A stretch of 64,000 nt of DNA from JABABV01 sp965222755 (GCA_965222755.1 CBDCUK010000001.1:558001-622000), one strand, 5' to 3'. Numbered from the stretch's first letter, positions 23,371-34,843 are shown. Notes: a model not told the origin generated them from the letters alone. Translations and numbers: made by a program.

Positions 23371-23814
23371 TTATAAATTAAAATTAGTCATAAAAGCTAA
23401 ATTATTAAAATAATGATAATTTTTTTCTCATTTTTCTTTAATAATCACTTCATTAATATTAAAAACTGTTTTTCTTGAAAAACGAGCTTCAAAATCAACT
23501 GTTAAAGTAGTCCCTTTGGCGTTATTTTTAACATCAAAAACGTCTTCATAAATGACTTTATAATATTGACTTGTTTTTAATTTTGAAGATACTAATGTGG
23601 ATGTTGGATTTTTTTTCATTTCTTGAGCTTCTAAAGTCGGTAATGCTTTTTTAAAATCTTTTTGAAAATTATTTCAATCTTTTAAATTATCAATTTTATA
23701 AATAATTATAAAAGGTACGAACACAGCTATTATAATCACAATCACAATAATTACTATAAATGTTATGATCGGAACTCTACGTCTTAATTTCTTTTTTTTA
23801 CTTTTTTTTGCCAT
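23371..23814 (-). CDS. Hypothetical membrane-anchored protein
   Basis: A 147-residue protein with a very basic start (AKKSKKKKLRRR), one strong hydrophobic segment (residues about 15-38, PIITFIVIIVIVIIIAVFVP) and a predicted extracellular domain of about 105 residues with mixed strand/helix character. This topology is that of a type II membrane protein or uncleaved signal anchor. No known domain is recognised. AGGAG precedes the ATG at 23814. It is upstream of uvrA by 28 bp and probably co-transcribed with it. Confidence 0.8.
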
Positions 23815-23949
23815 AGATTACTCCTGATAATATTATTAAATAAATAGTCTATATTTACAATCACTTTATATAATTATTATATAAAACTATTATCAAAAAT
23901 ACAAAAATAATCATTTTAATAATTTAACAATATTTTTAGATTTTCAGGA

Positions 23950-25688
23950 TTATTTTTGAGATTTTTTAATTATTTTTTTAATTTCTATTTCCGAGTTAAT
24001 CTTTGGTTCAGAACGCTTAATAATTTTTTTAATTTTTTTAGCAACTTCGCGATATTCAAATTGATGTCCTAAATTAGTTCGTTGCGATCTCATAATATAA
24101 GCATCAATTCCGATTTTCAACTTCGCGAGAAACGATTGATCAATCATCAATCATCACAAATTCTGCATCAAGTTTTTTTTGTAGTTCAGGATTCGTTTTC
24201 ATACGAGTACGATATTTTGGTAAATAGTAAAATAGATAAATTGATATTGTCATCACAATAATAAAAATAAAATAAAATAATTCGGTAAAATAAGTGCTAG
24301 CTTGTTTTTTATCATAACTAGCTAGATTATGTAAAGTTCCATTAATACCATTAAAAATAGTGATAAAAAATTGAATTACTTGTCATATTAGAAAAATTAA
24401 TAAAAATAATCAAAAAATAACTTCCAATAAATTATATTTAATTTTTTGTTGATAAGCTAATTTAATACATATGAAAACTACAGTTCCATATTAAAAACAT
24501 TTCTAGAACTCCACCTTGAGTAATAATTCCAGCATAACCAAACGGTGTTTTATGAGTTGAAGATAATCATTGAATTGCATCTGGAACTAATAATCAAATA
24601 ACAGCAAATGATCCGGTTAATCATAAATTAAAAACATTTGCTTTACGAGCAATGTTTTCTTTATCTAAAACTGAAAGTGATTCCGGAAGAAACCCTTCAC
24701 GAGATTGTGGTTCTAAAATCGCACCACTAAATAAAGTATTTTGCATTCCTGCTTGTAGTTTTAAAGAAATCGTACACACAAGCATAATGATCGTTCCAAC
24801 ATAACCAATAAAGGCTAAGTTTAATTTTTTACCTAGAATATTAAAAACTTGAATATTGGGATTAGTCGAATAATATTGTCCAAAACTACCCATAAAAATT
24901 GTCGTTACAAACAAGTAAAATGTTGTTGTAATAAACATTACTCAAATGATTGAACGGGCAATATTTTTTTCTGGTTTTTCAATATTTTTACCAACAGCAA
25001 TATAAGTTTCGAAACCACCATAAAAGAAAAATGTTGCTGCAAAAGTTGTTGCAAAAGTGGATACTGTTAAATTAGAATGGTTATCTATTAAATTTTTAAA
25101 ATTATTAGTACCACTTGAAAAAGTATTCATAAAAAATAACCCTAAAACTACAATTATTAAAAATAATGTTGAAGCTCATTTTAAAATAACAGCTCATTTA
25201 ACCATTTTTTTAAATAGGCGCAGACCCAGAAAAATTACCATAGTTGAAAGCATATATATAATAATTCCAGATAAATCAAGCACAAAATCAGTTGCATGAT
25301 TTAAACTATTACCTAAATAAAGAAAACTTGTTGGATCAACAAAATTAATTCGAACCATTGAAGTAATTCGTGAAATAACAGCAATTGGCATTCCCATATA
25401 TTTAAGAAAAGAAACTGCTCATCCCATAAATTTTCCTAATTGAGTCCGTGTATAAATATAAGCTGCTCCGTTACCAGGATGGTGAATTCGACTTAATTTG
25501 GCAAAACACATTGCGCAACCAGTAGCAACTAGTCCTCCAAGTGCCATAATTCATAGTAAGTGAATTCCAACACCTTGGTTATCTTTACCTCAAAGTAAAG
25601 TTGAGAAAGCGGCTGTAAAAGTGATTCCAACCATATAATTAAAGCCATATCAAATTAGTTCTCGTAATGTAAATTTTTTAGAACTCAT
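23950..25688 (-). pseudogene. Frameshifted APC permease (subgroup B), near-copy of the gene at 29065-30831
   Basis: The reading starts normally at 25688 (SSKKFTLRELIWYGFNYMVG) and matches the intact 588-residue copy at 29065-30831 closely, but two single-base insertions break it. The first is an extra C on the plus strand in the CC at 24486-24487 (TGGAAC where TGAAC restores the frame); the second is in the CC at 24110-24111 (CGGAATT where CGAATT restores it). Between and after them the coding sequence remains conserved: QASTYFTELFYF and RSQRTNLGHQFEYREVA align with the intact copy. Corrected, the product would be 578 residues. This is either a very recent pseudogene, programmed or strain-specific phase change, or two assembly errors. 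Confidence 0.85.
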
Positions 25689-25825
25689 CAAAGTCTCCTC
25701 TTAATATATTGATCTTAGTGGTTTTTGTTTTTATAATTATTAAATGTATGATAGCATAAGTTATTTGACTAAGTCAGTATTAAGCAATTTGGTGATCTTT
25801 TTAAAATCAAGATTATTAAACAACA

Positions 25826-25857
25826 AAAACAACAGTTTTAATTGAAACTGTTGTTTT
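25826..25857. terminator. Intrinsic terminator
   Basis: AAAACAACAGTTT (25826-25838) pairs with AAACTGTTGTTTT (25845-25857); the loop is 6 bases. It lies after the permease that ends at 25886. Confidence 0.7.
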
Positions 25858-25885
25858 ATATTATAAATTATTGAGAAAGTTACTA

Positions 25886-27418
25886 TTATTTTTTATTTGT
25901 AATCGGTGGTTCTTTAACTTTTTTACTAGGAATGAAAAATCCTAACATAGTAATAAAAGTAATTGCTATTAATATATAAATTAGTATTTTACTATCATGG
26001 ATTGAACTAGAAATTTTACTATCACCATTAGCAGAAATTCCTCAACCTTGATGAATCGTATGCGCAATATCATATATTGGCAGAGCAATAAAGAAAATGA
26101 TTGAGATAATTGCTGTTGGAATAAAATATCATTGTTTTTTTAATGCTATTTTTTTTGTGAATCGATTAATAATTGTGAAAATAAAAATCACAGAAATTAA
26201 AATTAATACAATAACTGTTTGTCAATTTGAGAGAAAATTGATAATTTCACTAAATCCTGATGTTGGATCTTTTTTATTGTAAAAATAAACTCCGATTAAA
26301 GCAGAAACCACTAAGTATATTAGCGATAATATTAATGCATAAATACTAGCTCCAAAAGATGCTCCAGCTTTTGACTCTTTAGCTATTAATTTAGCAAAAG
26401 GTAATTTAAATCTTAAACTACAATTACGTAATAAACGCGTTCCCACAATTGTGTATCCATTTAATCCTACTAAGGTTGCAATAATAACTGTGTAATCAAT
26501 AAATTTTGCAAATCATGGTGTGAATGTAAATTTGGCAAAAGTATCAGCTGTTCCCCCACCTTGATTAATATCATGTCCAAAAGGATTTGAGATACTAAAA
26601 ATTGCAACTGATATTAAAGCGTAAAAGATAACTGTAAAAATAATTCCAATTAGAATTGCTTTAGCTAAATTTTTATCAGGATTTTTAATATCTTTTTTAA
26701 CATTAGCAACATAATAGAATCCATCAAAAGCAAATAATACTCCTGGTAATGCTAAAATCATTCCAGAAAAACCATTACTTTTTAATGTTGATCCTCCAGT
26801 TGTGATCGGATCAAAAATGTGTGTTGCTGTTTTCCCGAAAATACCAAAGAAAATAATCATTATCAAAGGGATTAATTTAAAAATCGTTAAACAAACTTGG
26901 AAAATTTGTCCTGGTTTATTAAAGATTCCATTAACTAAAAGAAAATAAGTTAAATATCCAGCAGATAATAATAATAAGAAATATCATTTTGGATTATTAT
27001 AACCAACCGCACTAAAGGTAAATCCAGCTGCGAAAAAAGCAAGCGTAGTATAAATTGCACAAACATAGATTATTAAAAAGAATCATGCAAAGAGATTTCC
27101 CATTTTTTTACCAACAATTTTATCGGCTCATCCTACAATTCCTTTATTACTATTATTTTTTTCAGAAGAAATAACTTCCATAAAAGCAAGTGCTGCACAA
27201 GTGATTCCAAAACCACCAACTAGTCAAGCAACTAATGTTCAAGTTACTGATTGTGTTTGGGCAACTACTCCAGCATTTTTTAAAAAGATTCCTCCACCAA
27301 TAATAATTCCAACTACTAAAGAGATAGCAGTTAGTAATCCATAATTTTTCGAATTATTCTTTACTAATATTCCTCCACCAGTATTACTGGTAATTTCTGT
27401 TTTATCATTTTTTTTCAT
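25886..27418 (-). CDS. APC-superfamily amino acid permease (subgroup A)
   Basis: A 510-residue transporter with about 12 helices. It begins with a hydrophilic stretch, then YGLLTAISLVVGIIIGGGIF, the APC helix 1 motif with the unwound Gly-rich segment. LALPGVLFAFDGFYYVANVK with NPDKNLAKAI is the helix 6 signature of this subgroup, and VGLNGYTIVGTRLLRNCSLR marks helix 8. It is a paralogue of the adjacent gene at 27444. The 25 bp gap to that gene suggests co-transcription, with 27444 first. The carboxy end is a short basic tail (PSKKVKEPPITNKK). Substrate specificity cannot be read from sequence. Confidence 0.9.
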
Positions 27419-27443
27419 AATTATTTAATAACCTACTTCTTTT

Positions 27444-28973
27444 TTATTTTTTTATCGATTTATATTTATCACTATTTTTAATAAATAATCCAAAAATCAT
27501 GATTATTAAAAATGTGATTAAAATATACATTAAAATTTCTTTTTCATGTTTATGAGGTGGTCCTCAAGCTAAGTAAGCAGTTTGAATGACATTAGACCCT
27601 AAAACAATAAAGAAAAATAAGATTGCAATAACTGCAGTTGGAATGAAATATCATTTTTTATCAACTTCAACTTTTTTATTAAAGCGATTTAAAATTCCAA
27701 AACCTAAAATTACTGCCATTAGTAATAACTCAATTATCGTTTCTCAATTAGATAGAAAATCAATAATCTTTACAAATCCTTGAACAGTATTCATATGATT
27801 TGTTCCGGCGCGATCATTATTAGCAGAAGCGTAAGCAAACCCTAATGATAAAGCAATTACAATAACTGCAAATCCAAAAATATATCCAAAAATACCAGCA
27901 CCTAAAGGAGCGCCTCATTTTGATTCTTTCTGAATTTTTTTAGATCATTTAAATTTAAATCGAGCACTACAACTTTTAATAATTCGTGATCCAACTATTG
28001 AGTAACCGTTTAATCCTACTAAAGTAGCAATTACAACAGTACAATCAATAAATTTTGCAAACCATGGCATGAACGCTGTTGGTGCAAAATTATTTACATC
28101 CCCAGCTCCATTATCAATATTTCTTAAAGCTGGATCTCCAATACTGAAGATCGCAATTGAAAATAAAGAATAAAAAACAATCGCAAAAATAATTCCTATC
28201 ATAATTGCTTTTGGTAAGTTTTTGTTAGGATTCTTCATTTCATCTTTAGTACTAGCAACATAATAGAAACCATCGAAGGCAAATAAAATAGCTGGCAAGG
28301 CAAATAAAATTCCAATAAAACTCCCGTGTAATAATGCACCTTTTTGATCAGTAACAGGATCAAAAATATGAACACTAGTTTTACTTAGTAAACCAAATAA
28401 AACAATCATTGCTAAGGGAATCAATTTAAAAATCGTTAAACATAATTGAAATAATCTTCCTGGTTTATTTCAAAATGAATTAACAATTAGAAAATAACTG
28501 AAAAAAGCAACTGATAAACAAAATTGAAAGACCCAACTTGCTTGACCATAATTAGTTAATTCAGATGTAAAGTGAGCAGCATAAACTGCTAAAGTGGCAT
28601 AAATTATTGGCATATATATAATCATAAAAAACCAGGCTACAACATTAGCGAATTTTTTATTAACGATCGTATTCGACCAACTAATAATGCCATCTTTATT
28701 ATCTTTGTGTTTAGCAGAAATAATTTCAACTAAAGCAAGTGCGGCACATAAAATACCAATTCCACCAATAACTCATGATAATAATGTTAAACCAACTGAA
28801 TGTGTTTCTTTAATTACATCGGCATTTTTTAAAAATATCCCACTACCAATCATGATCCCAACTACTAAAGAAACAGCTGTTGGTAAACCATATTTACTTT
28901 TTTTGGTTTTTTTAATCGGGGTTTCGTCACCCTCAGAATTACTATTTTCTTTTATTTTTTTCTGAATTGCCAT
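27444..28973 (-). CDS. APC-superfamily amino acid permease (subgroup A)
   Basis: A 509-residue paralogue of the neighbouring permease at 25886. After a charged N-terminus (AIQKKIKENSNSEGDETPIK) comes YGLPTAVSLVVGIMIGSGIF, the APC helix 1 pattern. LFALPAILFAFDGFYYVAST and NPNKNLPKAI match the subgroup helix 6 block, and IVGSRIIKSCSARFKF the helix 8 region. The start at 28973 is chosen because GGAGGTTG lies directly upstream; a TTG at 28982 is in frame but would sit inside that site. A tandem duplication with the next gene is the simplest origin. Confidence 0.9.
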
Positions 28974-29004
28974 ATTTAACAACCTCCATATTTTATTTAT
29001 TTAA

Positions 29005-29042
29005 ACAAAAAACCAATATTTTATAAGTATTGGTTTTTTTAA
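29005..29042. terminator. Intrinsic terminator
   Basis: AAAACCAATA and TATTGGTTTT form a stem around a short AT loop with T-runs on both sides, just after the subgroup B permease at 29065. Confidence 0.65.
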
Positions 29043-29064
29043 AATTATTTAATTGTTAATTTAA

Positions 29065-30831
29065 CTATTTTTCGTCTTTAATAAAAAGAGTTTTTTTAGC
29101 ACGAGAATTAAAAGTAATATCTGGTTCTGAATTATGAATTGTTTCTTTAATTTTCGTTGCTGTTTCTTGGTATTCAAATTCATAACCTAGATTAACGCGT
29201 TTTGATCGAAGAATATAATCATCGATGTAATTTTCGATTTCACGAGAAATTACTGCTCAATCATCAACCATTGTGAATTCATTATCAAGTTTTTTTTGTA
29301 ATTCTGGATCTGATTTCATACGAGCATGATATTTTGGTAAATAGTAAAATTTGTATATACATACTGATGCAATAATAATTAATAAGAAATAGAATAATTC
29401 AATGAAATACGTTGCTGCTTGATCATCAGCATATTTTTGAAAATGACCTAATGTTCCATTAATACCATTGAAAATACTTGTAAAGAATTCAAAGATTTGT
29501 CATATTAAAAATGCAAATAAGAACATTCAGAAAATCAGTTCAAATAAATGATGTTTCATTTTTTTCTCAAACGCTAATTTAATACAAATAAATACGATTG
29601 TAACATAAAGGATCATTTCAATAATACCTACTTGGGCTGTTATTGAAGCATATCCAAATGGTGCTTGATGTTTGGGTGAAAATCACTGGATTGCATCCGG
29701 GATTAATAATCAAACTACTGCAAATATCGCAGTTAATAATAAGTTGAAAACGTTAGCTTTACGAGCGATATTTTCTTCATCTAGAACTCCAAGTGATTCA
29801 GGAATAAACCCTTCACGAGATTGTGGTTCTAAAATCGCCCCACTGAATAAAGCATTTTGCATTCCTGCTTGTAGTTTTAAAGAAATTGTACATACAAGCA
29901 TAATGATTGTTCCGATATATCCAATTCATTTAATATTTCATTTACCACCTAAAATGTTAAATGCCTGGATATTTGGGTTAGCACTGTAAAACACTCCGAA
30001 ACTTCCCATAAAAATTGTTGTTACAAATAAGTAAAATGTAGTTGTAATAAACATTACTCAAATAATTGAACGAGCAATATTTTTTTCCGGTTTTTCAACA
30101 TTTTTACCAACTGTAATATATGTTTCAAATCCTCCATAGAAGAAGAATGTTGAAGCAAAAGTAGTTGCGAATAAAGAAACTGATAAATGAGAATGATCTT
30201 TAATTAATGTATGAAAATTATTTGTGCTATCTTTGGCAAACACATTAATAAATAATAATGCCAATACAGCAAGAATTAAAAATAATGTTGAAGATCATTT
30301 TAAAATAACGGCTCATTTAACCATCTTCTTAAATAAACGTAACCCTAAGAAAATAACCATTGATGCTAGCATATATACTAAAATACCAGCAAAATCTAGG
30401 ACAAAGTTGGTTGCATGACCTAAAACATCTCCTACATATAGAATACTTGTTGGATCAACAAAGTTGATACGTACCATTGAAGTTATTTGAGAAATAACAA
30501 TAATTGGCATACACATATATTGTAGGAACGAAATTGCTCATCCCATAAATTTTCCTAATTGCGTTCTTGTGTAAATGTAAGCTGCTCCATTGTCAGCATT
30601 ATGAATACGGCTTAGTTTAGCAAAACACATCGCACAACCAGTAGCAACTAATCCTCCAAGAGCCATAATTCATAGTAAGTGAATTCCTACTCCTGTATGA
30701 ATTATTTTTCCATCGACAATCTTATCTTTACCTCAAACTAATGATGCAAAAACGGCCGTAAAAGTTACTCCAACCATATAGTTGAAACCGTACCAAATAA
30801 GTTCACGAAGTGTGAATTTTTTTGAACTCAT
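29065..30831 (-). CDS. APC-superfamily amino acid permease (subgroup B)
   Basis: An intact 588-residue transporter, longer than subgroup A. It starts SSKKFTLRELVWYGFNYMVG and keeps the APC helix 1 region in a variant form, with helix-rich core and conserved FFFYGGFETYITVGKNVEKP and LVCTISLKLQAGMQNALFSG blocks. A long, charged C-terminal extension of roughly 90 residues after the last helix (YYLPKYHARMKSDPELQKK to IKDEK) is predicted cytoplasmic and is shared with the frameshifted copy at 23950-25688. The start has AGGAGG-like AAAGGAGG upstream. The two copies flank two subgroup A genes (order B-A-A-B), suggesting local duplication. Confidence 0.9.
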
Positions 30832-30916
30832 ATTAAAATCCTCCTTTTATATTAAATTATTTAAAATTAATATAAAATATTTTTCCTTTAAAAATATCAA
30901 TACAATCCTATATAAA

Positions 30917-32266
30917 TTATTTACAGAATAATTCAGTTAATGTCTTAACCATGATACCTGTTCCGCGTTCATTTCGACTAGCAGTTCCAGCAATATCAAT
31001 ATGTAAATAAGGCAAATTCTCAGTAAAGAAATTTAAGAAGCTTGCAGCCACAGCTGATCCACCATGATTTTTAAAATTATGGTTTGTAATATCTGCCATT
31101 TGAGCATGTTTAAGATCTTCTTTAAAGGTAACGTTAAATGGTAATCGTCAAACTTTTTCATGACTTAATAAACTAGATTTTTGAAAATCATTAAATAACG
31201 GTTCAGAAGTAGAGAACGATCCCGTAATTTCTTTTCCTAAAGCAGTGATAATCGCTCCAGTTAAAGTTGAAACCGTAATAATTTCTGTAGCTTTAGCATT
31301 TCTAATACCATAAGTGATTCCGTCAGCCATAACTAAACGACCCTCAGCATCAGTATTATTAATTTCAACAGTTAGTCCATTGTAAGAAGTTACAATCGAA
31401 TCAGGTGCAGTTGCTTTGGGACCAATTTTATTATCAGTAATACATAATATTCCAATAACATTAACTTTTGGTTCTAATGTAGCGATATTTTTCATAACTC
31501 CACCAACAACGGCAGACCCAGACATATCAAACTTCATTAATCGCATCGGTTGTCCTGATTTAATAGAATAACCACCGGTATCGAAAGTAATACCTTTACC
31601 AACAAGGGCAGTTTTTTTATCAGAACTTGGATCTCCCATATATTCTATTGCCAATAATTGAGCTTCGTAAGCTGAACCATCGTTAACAGATAATATTAAG
31701 CCTGCGCCTAATTTTTCTAATTCTTTACGACCTAATAAAGTAATTTTTAAGTTTTTATGTTCCTCTAAATCAGCAATAACTTTTTGTGCTAATAATTCAG
31801 AATTTAATATATTAGGTGGTAAATCTTGTAAAAATCTTACTTTGTTCACTGTCGTATTAATTAATGATAATCTTGTAAAATCAATTTTAGCATCTTGATA
31901 TCTAGTTTCTAAATTATAATTTAGTTCTTGATATTTTTTGCTATTTAATCTAGTATCATCATAATTATTATATTTAGCTAAAGCAGCTAATAAATGAAAG
32001 GTGTCTTTTAAACTTAATTCTGAGTTTGAAAAAGATTCAACATCAATATTTAAGTTATATTTATTTTTTTCAAAAAAAGATAATAATTTTCTATATAATT
32101 CAAAGTAATCATGTTTTTGATGTTTGTCAATATATATATATAATGTTTTTTCATCAGAAATTAACGTATCTTTAAAATTTTCTTTTATAATTAGATCATT
32201 TTGAACTTCATTATAAAAAACACATTTTAATGTTAACTCTTGTTTTTTACCATTTAAAAAAACCAT
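30917..32266 (-). CDS. pepA: Leucyl aminopeptidase (M17 family)
   Basis: A 449-residue cytosolic di-zinc aminopeptidase that removes N-terminal residues from peptides. The catalytic domain includes LVGKGITFDTGGYSIK near residue 225 (metal-binding Lys and Asp), MKFDMSGSAVVGG, and the M17 signature NTDAEGRL near residue 303. The C-terminal HGGSAVAASFL and GTASRNERGTG segments complete the fold. One TGA near 31146 encodes Trp, so a single frame spans the gene. AAGGAG precedes the start. A promoter, 31-residue ORF and terminator lie immediately upstream (see 32346-32570). The permeases nearby suggest a peptide/amino-acid salvage theme. Confidence 0.95.
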
Positions 32267-32345
32267 TTTTAATCATTTCTCCTTGTTTTTTCTTTAGAGT
32301 GAATTTTAGTTATAATGCCATCTTAAAATAAAATTTATTAAAAAA

Positions 32346-32391
32346 AATAAACTTAGAATAATATTTGTAATTATTTCAAGTTTATTTTTTA
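32346..32391 (-). terminator. Intrinsic terminator between the small ORF and pepA
   Basis: On the minus strand AAATAAACTT pairs with AAGTTTATTT around a 26-base AT-rich loop, followed by a run of T. It lies 80 bases before the pepA start, so it would either end the small-ORF transcript or act as an attenuator. Confidence 0.65.
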
Positions 32392-32432
32392 AAAAGATTT
32401 ATTTATTTTAAAACTGTTATTTATTTAAAAAA

Positions 32433-32528
32433 CTAACTTAAATTATTAATCATAAAAGATAAAGAGGCATTTGTTGCGCCTTTAATAGTGATATTAATTC
32501 GGTTGTTTCATAAATTATTTAGTAACAT
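32433..32528 (-). CDS. Predicted 31-residue small protein or leader peptide upstream of pepA
   Basis: MLLNNLWNNRINITIKGATN is its first part, with one TGA as Trp; the last residues are MINNLS before TAG. It is small, Asn-rich and matches no family I know. Support comes from context: a near-consensus promoter 5 bases upstream, AGAAGG as ribosome site with short spacing, and an intrinsic terminator after it. Function is unknown; it may be a leader peptide of pepA or an independent small gene. Confidence 0.45.
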
Positions 32529-32533
32529 TATGC

Positions 32534-32568
32534 CTTCTATTATAAAAGTAATTTAAAAAAAAGTCAAT
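32534..32568 (-). promoter_or_regulatory. Near-consensus promoter for the 31-residue ORF
   Basis: On the minus strand TTGACT, a 17-base spacer and TATAAT lie just upstream of AGAAGGCATAATG. The predicted start of transcription is nearly at the ribosome site, so the transcript would have a very short 5' leader. Confidence 0.65.
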
Positions 32569-32637
32569 AAAAAAAGAAAATTCTAGAATATTTATAATTA
32601 AAAACTATAGCTATTTTATTGATTTTCTTTTTTTATT
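32567..32637 (-). terminator. Possible terminator after the ribbon-helix-helix gene
   Basis: AATAAAAAAAGAAAAT and its complement form a long-looped hairpin (38-base loop). The distal arm overlaps the -35 of the small-ORF promoter. Confidence 0.4.
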
Positions 32638-32653
32638 TATAATAGAGAATTTA

Positions 32654-33040
32654 TTATTCGGTTTCTAAATTTAATTCTGGTTTAGAAATTAAATTTTCTA
32701 ACTTGGTTAATTCTTCATTATATAAATGACGGGTGAATTGTGATAAAGTCATTTTTTTATTATTAGAAGCGTGATGTTTTATTTTACCTAATAATTCTTC
32801 ACTTAATCTTAATGTAATGATTTTTTTCTTGTCGCCAATATAGATTTTATTATCTGCAACTTTTTTAGCTGTTCTTTTTTTAACAACTTTTTTAGTTGGT
32901 TTTTTTGCGCTATTAGATTGTGTATTTTTTACTGATTCTTTTTTGGGCTCGTTTTTAATGTTTTTTGAAGGATTTTCTTGATTATTTGAAGCTTGTTTTT
33001 TTTCTGGTTCAATATTTTTTGTTTTTTTAAAAGGTCACAT
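32654..33040 (-). CDS. Ribbon-helix-helix-like DNA-binding protein next to oriC
   Basis: A 128-residue protein with a Lys-rich, probably disordered N-terminal half (TKKVVKKRTAKKVADNK) and a C-terminal half that reads as a ribbon-helix-helix fold: KKIITLRLSEELLGKIKHHA (the ribbon and helix 1) then KKMTLSQFTRHLYNEELTKL (helix 2 onward). RHH proteins bind DNA as dimers and act as repressors or partition proteins. Its position directly beside dnaA, divergently transcribed across the oriC gap, suggests a role in regulation or origin handling, but that is inference. The start at 33040 has a GGGG ribosome site. Confidence 0.75.
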
Positions 33041-33407
33041 AATGATACCCCATTTCTTATATTTAGCTAATATAGTAATATACAAATTAATTTTATTTGG
33101 TATATATATTTAGAATTATACTATTTAAAAGTCCATAAATAAAGTATTTTTTTTATAAAAATAAAATTCATTGATTTATTTTTCCACAAAACTAACATAT
33201 ATTATTTACACATAGATTATATTTACACAAAAAAAATATTAACATTAAATAGTATAAATTTAAAAAATATTGTTATAATAGTTTTTACTATAAAGATTTA
33301 ATGTGTAAAACTATATAGAGTTTCTATATTTAAATTGATATTTATCAACATTAATATTAGTATTATAAATGTATTTTATTTGATATTTTTCCACAAAGAG
33401 GTAGAGC
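33041..33407. other. oriC: Left oriC arm (dnaA upstream region)
   Basis: This 367-bp gap between the RHH gene and dnaA is extremely AT-rich. It holds DnaA-box-like 9-mers: TTTTCCACA at 33180-33188, TTATCAACA at 33342-33350 and TTTTCCACA at 33387-33395, plus ATTTACACA variants near 33205 and 33221. TATAAT at 33274-33279 is a candidate dnaA -10 element. No ORF is seen. Confidence 0.7.
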
Positions 33408-34757
33408 ATGATAAAAAAGAATTTAGAAATAATAAATAAAAATTTTCTTATCGAACTAAAAAATAATATTCCTAATGAATTTTATAAAGATTATTTACAT
33501 GAACAAATAAAAATAAAAGAAATTACTAATAATTTAGTATTTATTATTGTTAATTCTAAATTCGTTATGCAAATAATTGAAACTACGCACGGTTCAAAAT
33601 TTAAAGACATAATTAGAGAATTAACACAAAGTAATTTTAAAATTGTTTTTTTAACAGAAGATGAATGACTTAATAGATCAGATGGAATAATTAAGAAAAA
33701 TGTTTTTAATTCTGATACTGGTTTAAAAAACCGTTTTCTATTTAGCAATTATGTTCAAGGTGAATTTAATGCAACTGCTTATAATGCAGCTTTAACTAGT
33801 ACTAAAAATATTGGTTTATATAATCCTTTATTTATATATGGTAATTCTGGATTCGGAAAAACCCATTTATTAAAGGCCATCGGAAACCAACTTTTAATGG
33901 ACCAGCCAAAACCTGGTATTAAAGTTAAATATATTGATAGTTCTAAATTTGGTTCAGAATTAGGAAATGCTATCAAAATTGGTTTTCAAGGAGTTGAAAA
34001 TTTTAAAGAAAAATACTATGCTTATGATGTTTTATTGATTGATGACATTCAATTTTGATCAACAATGAAAAAAACTAAGGAAATATTTTTTCAAATTTTT
34101 AATTATTTTGTTAATGAAAATAAACAAATTGTTATTGCTAGTGATAAAAACCCTAATGAAATGGGTGATTTTGAAGATCGCTATATTTCCCGTTTCCAAT
34201 CAGGATTAAATTTGACGATTCAAAACCCATCAATTGCAACTTCATGTCGAATTATTAAAATGAAATTAAAATCAAACCCTGAATTACCAGGAATTGCAGA
34301 GGATGCCATCTTATGAATTGCTGAAAATTTTAATAGTAATATTAGAAATTTAGAAGGAGCTATTAAAAGATTATTATTTTGGACAATTCAAAATAATCAT
34401 AACGAAGAGTTAATTAATAAGAAGGATACTATAAGTGCTCTAAAGGAAATTGCTCTTAAAAGTAATGTTATTAGCGTTGATGATGTTAAAAAAGTTGTCG
34501 CTAAAAAATACCATGTAACTCCTAAAAAAATCGTTTCTAAACAAAGACAAAAAGATATTTTAATTGCCCGACAAACAGCAATTTTTATTTGTCGTGATCT
34601 ACTAGATATGACTTATAAAGAAATTGGTAAGTTTTTCAATCGTGATCATACAACAATTATGAACTCTTATCGTAAGATAAATAACAAAAGAAATCGTGAT
34701 TTAACTTATAAAAATACTATCAAAGATATTATCATTAATTTAAAGGATAAAAAATAA
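33408..34757 (+). CDS. dnaA: Chromosomal replication initiator DnaA
   Basis: DnaA (449 residues) binds oriC and melts it. Domain I is at the N-terminus (to about residue 86, ending in a TGA Trp). The AAA+ domain begins at FNATAYNAALTSTKNIGLYN with Walker A GNSGFGKT (145-152), Walker B LLIDDIQF, and sensor-like IASDKNP. Domain IV (from about 350) contains DMTYKEIGKFFNRDHTTIMNS, the DnaA-box-recognition signature. The ribosome site GAGGTAG precedes the ATG. A DnaA box lies between that site and the -10 region, and another just after the stop, so autoregulation is likely. Confidence 0.98.
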
Positions 34758-34788
34758 TCATCAAATATTGTGGATAACTAGTAAAAAA

Positions 34789-34821
34789 ATGTTGATTAAA
34801 TGTTGATTAAATGTTGATTAA
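34789..34821 (+). repeat. Three tandem 11-bp repeats at oriC
   Basis: ATGTTGATTAA is repeated exactly three times without spacing. The 11-bp period places the sites on one face of the helix. The TGTTGATTA core is one mismatch from a reverse DnaA box. Confidence 0.9.
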
Positions 34822-34843
34822 AATGTATAATATAACAACTATA

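Noticed and set aside
25766..25776. Palindrome TGACTAAGTCA upstream of the frameshifted permease
   Set aside because: Short and not placed at a clear promoter; could arise by chance in AT-rich sequence.
32346..32568. tmRNA or other structured RNA at the pepA upstream region
   Set aside because: No tRNA-like domain or pseudoknot pattern was seen; the only structure is the terminator.
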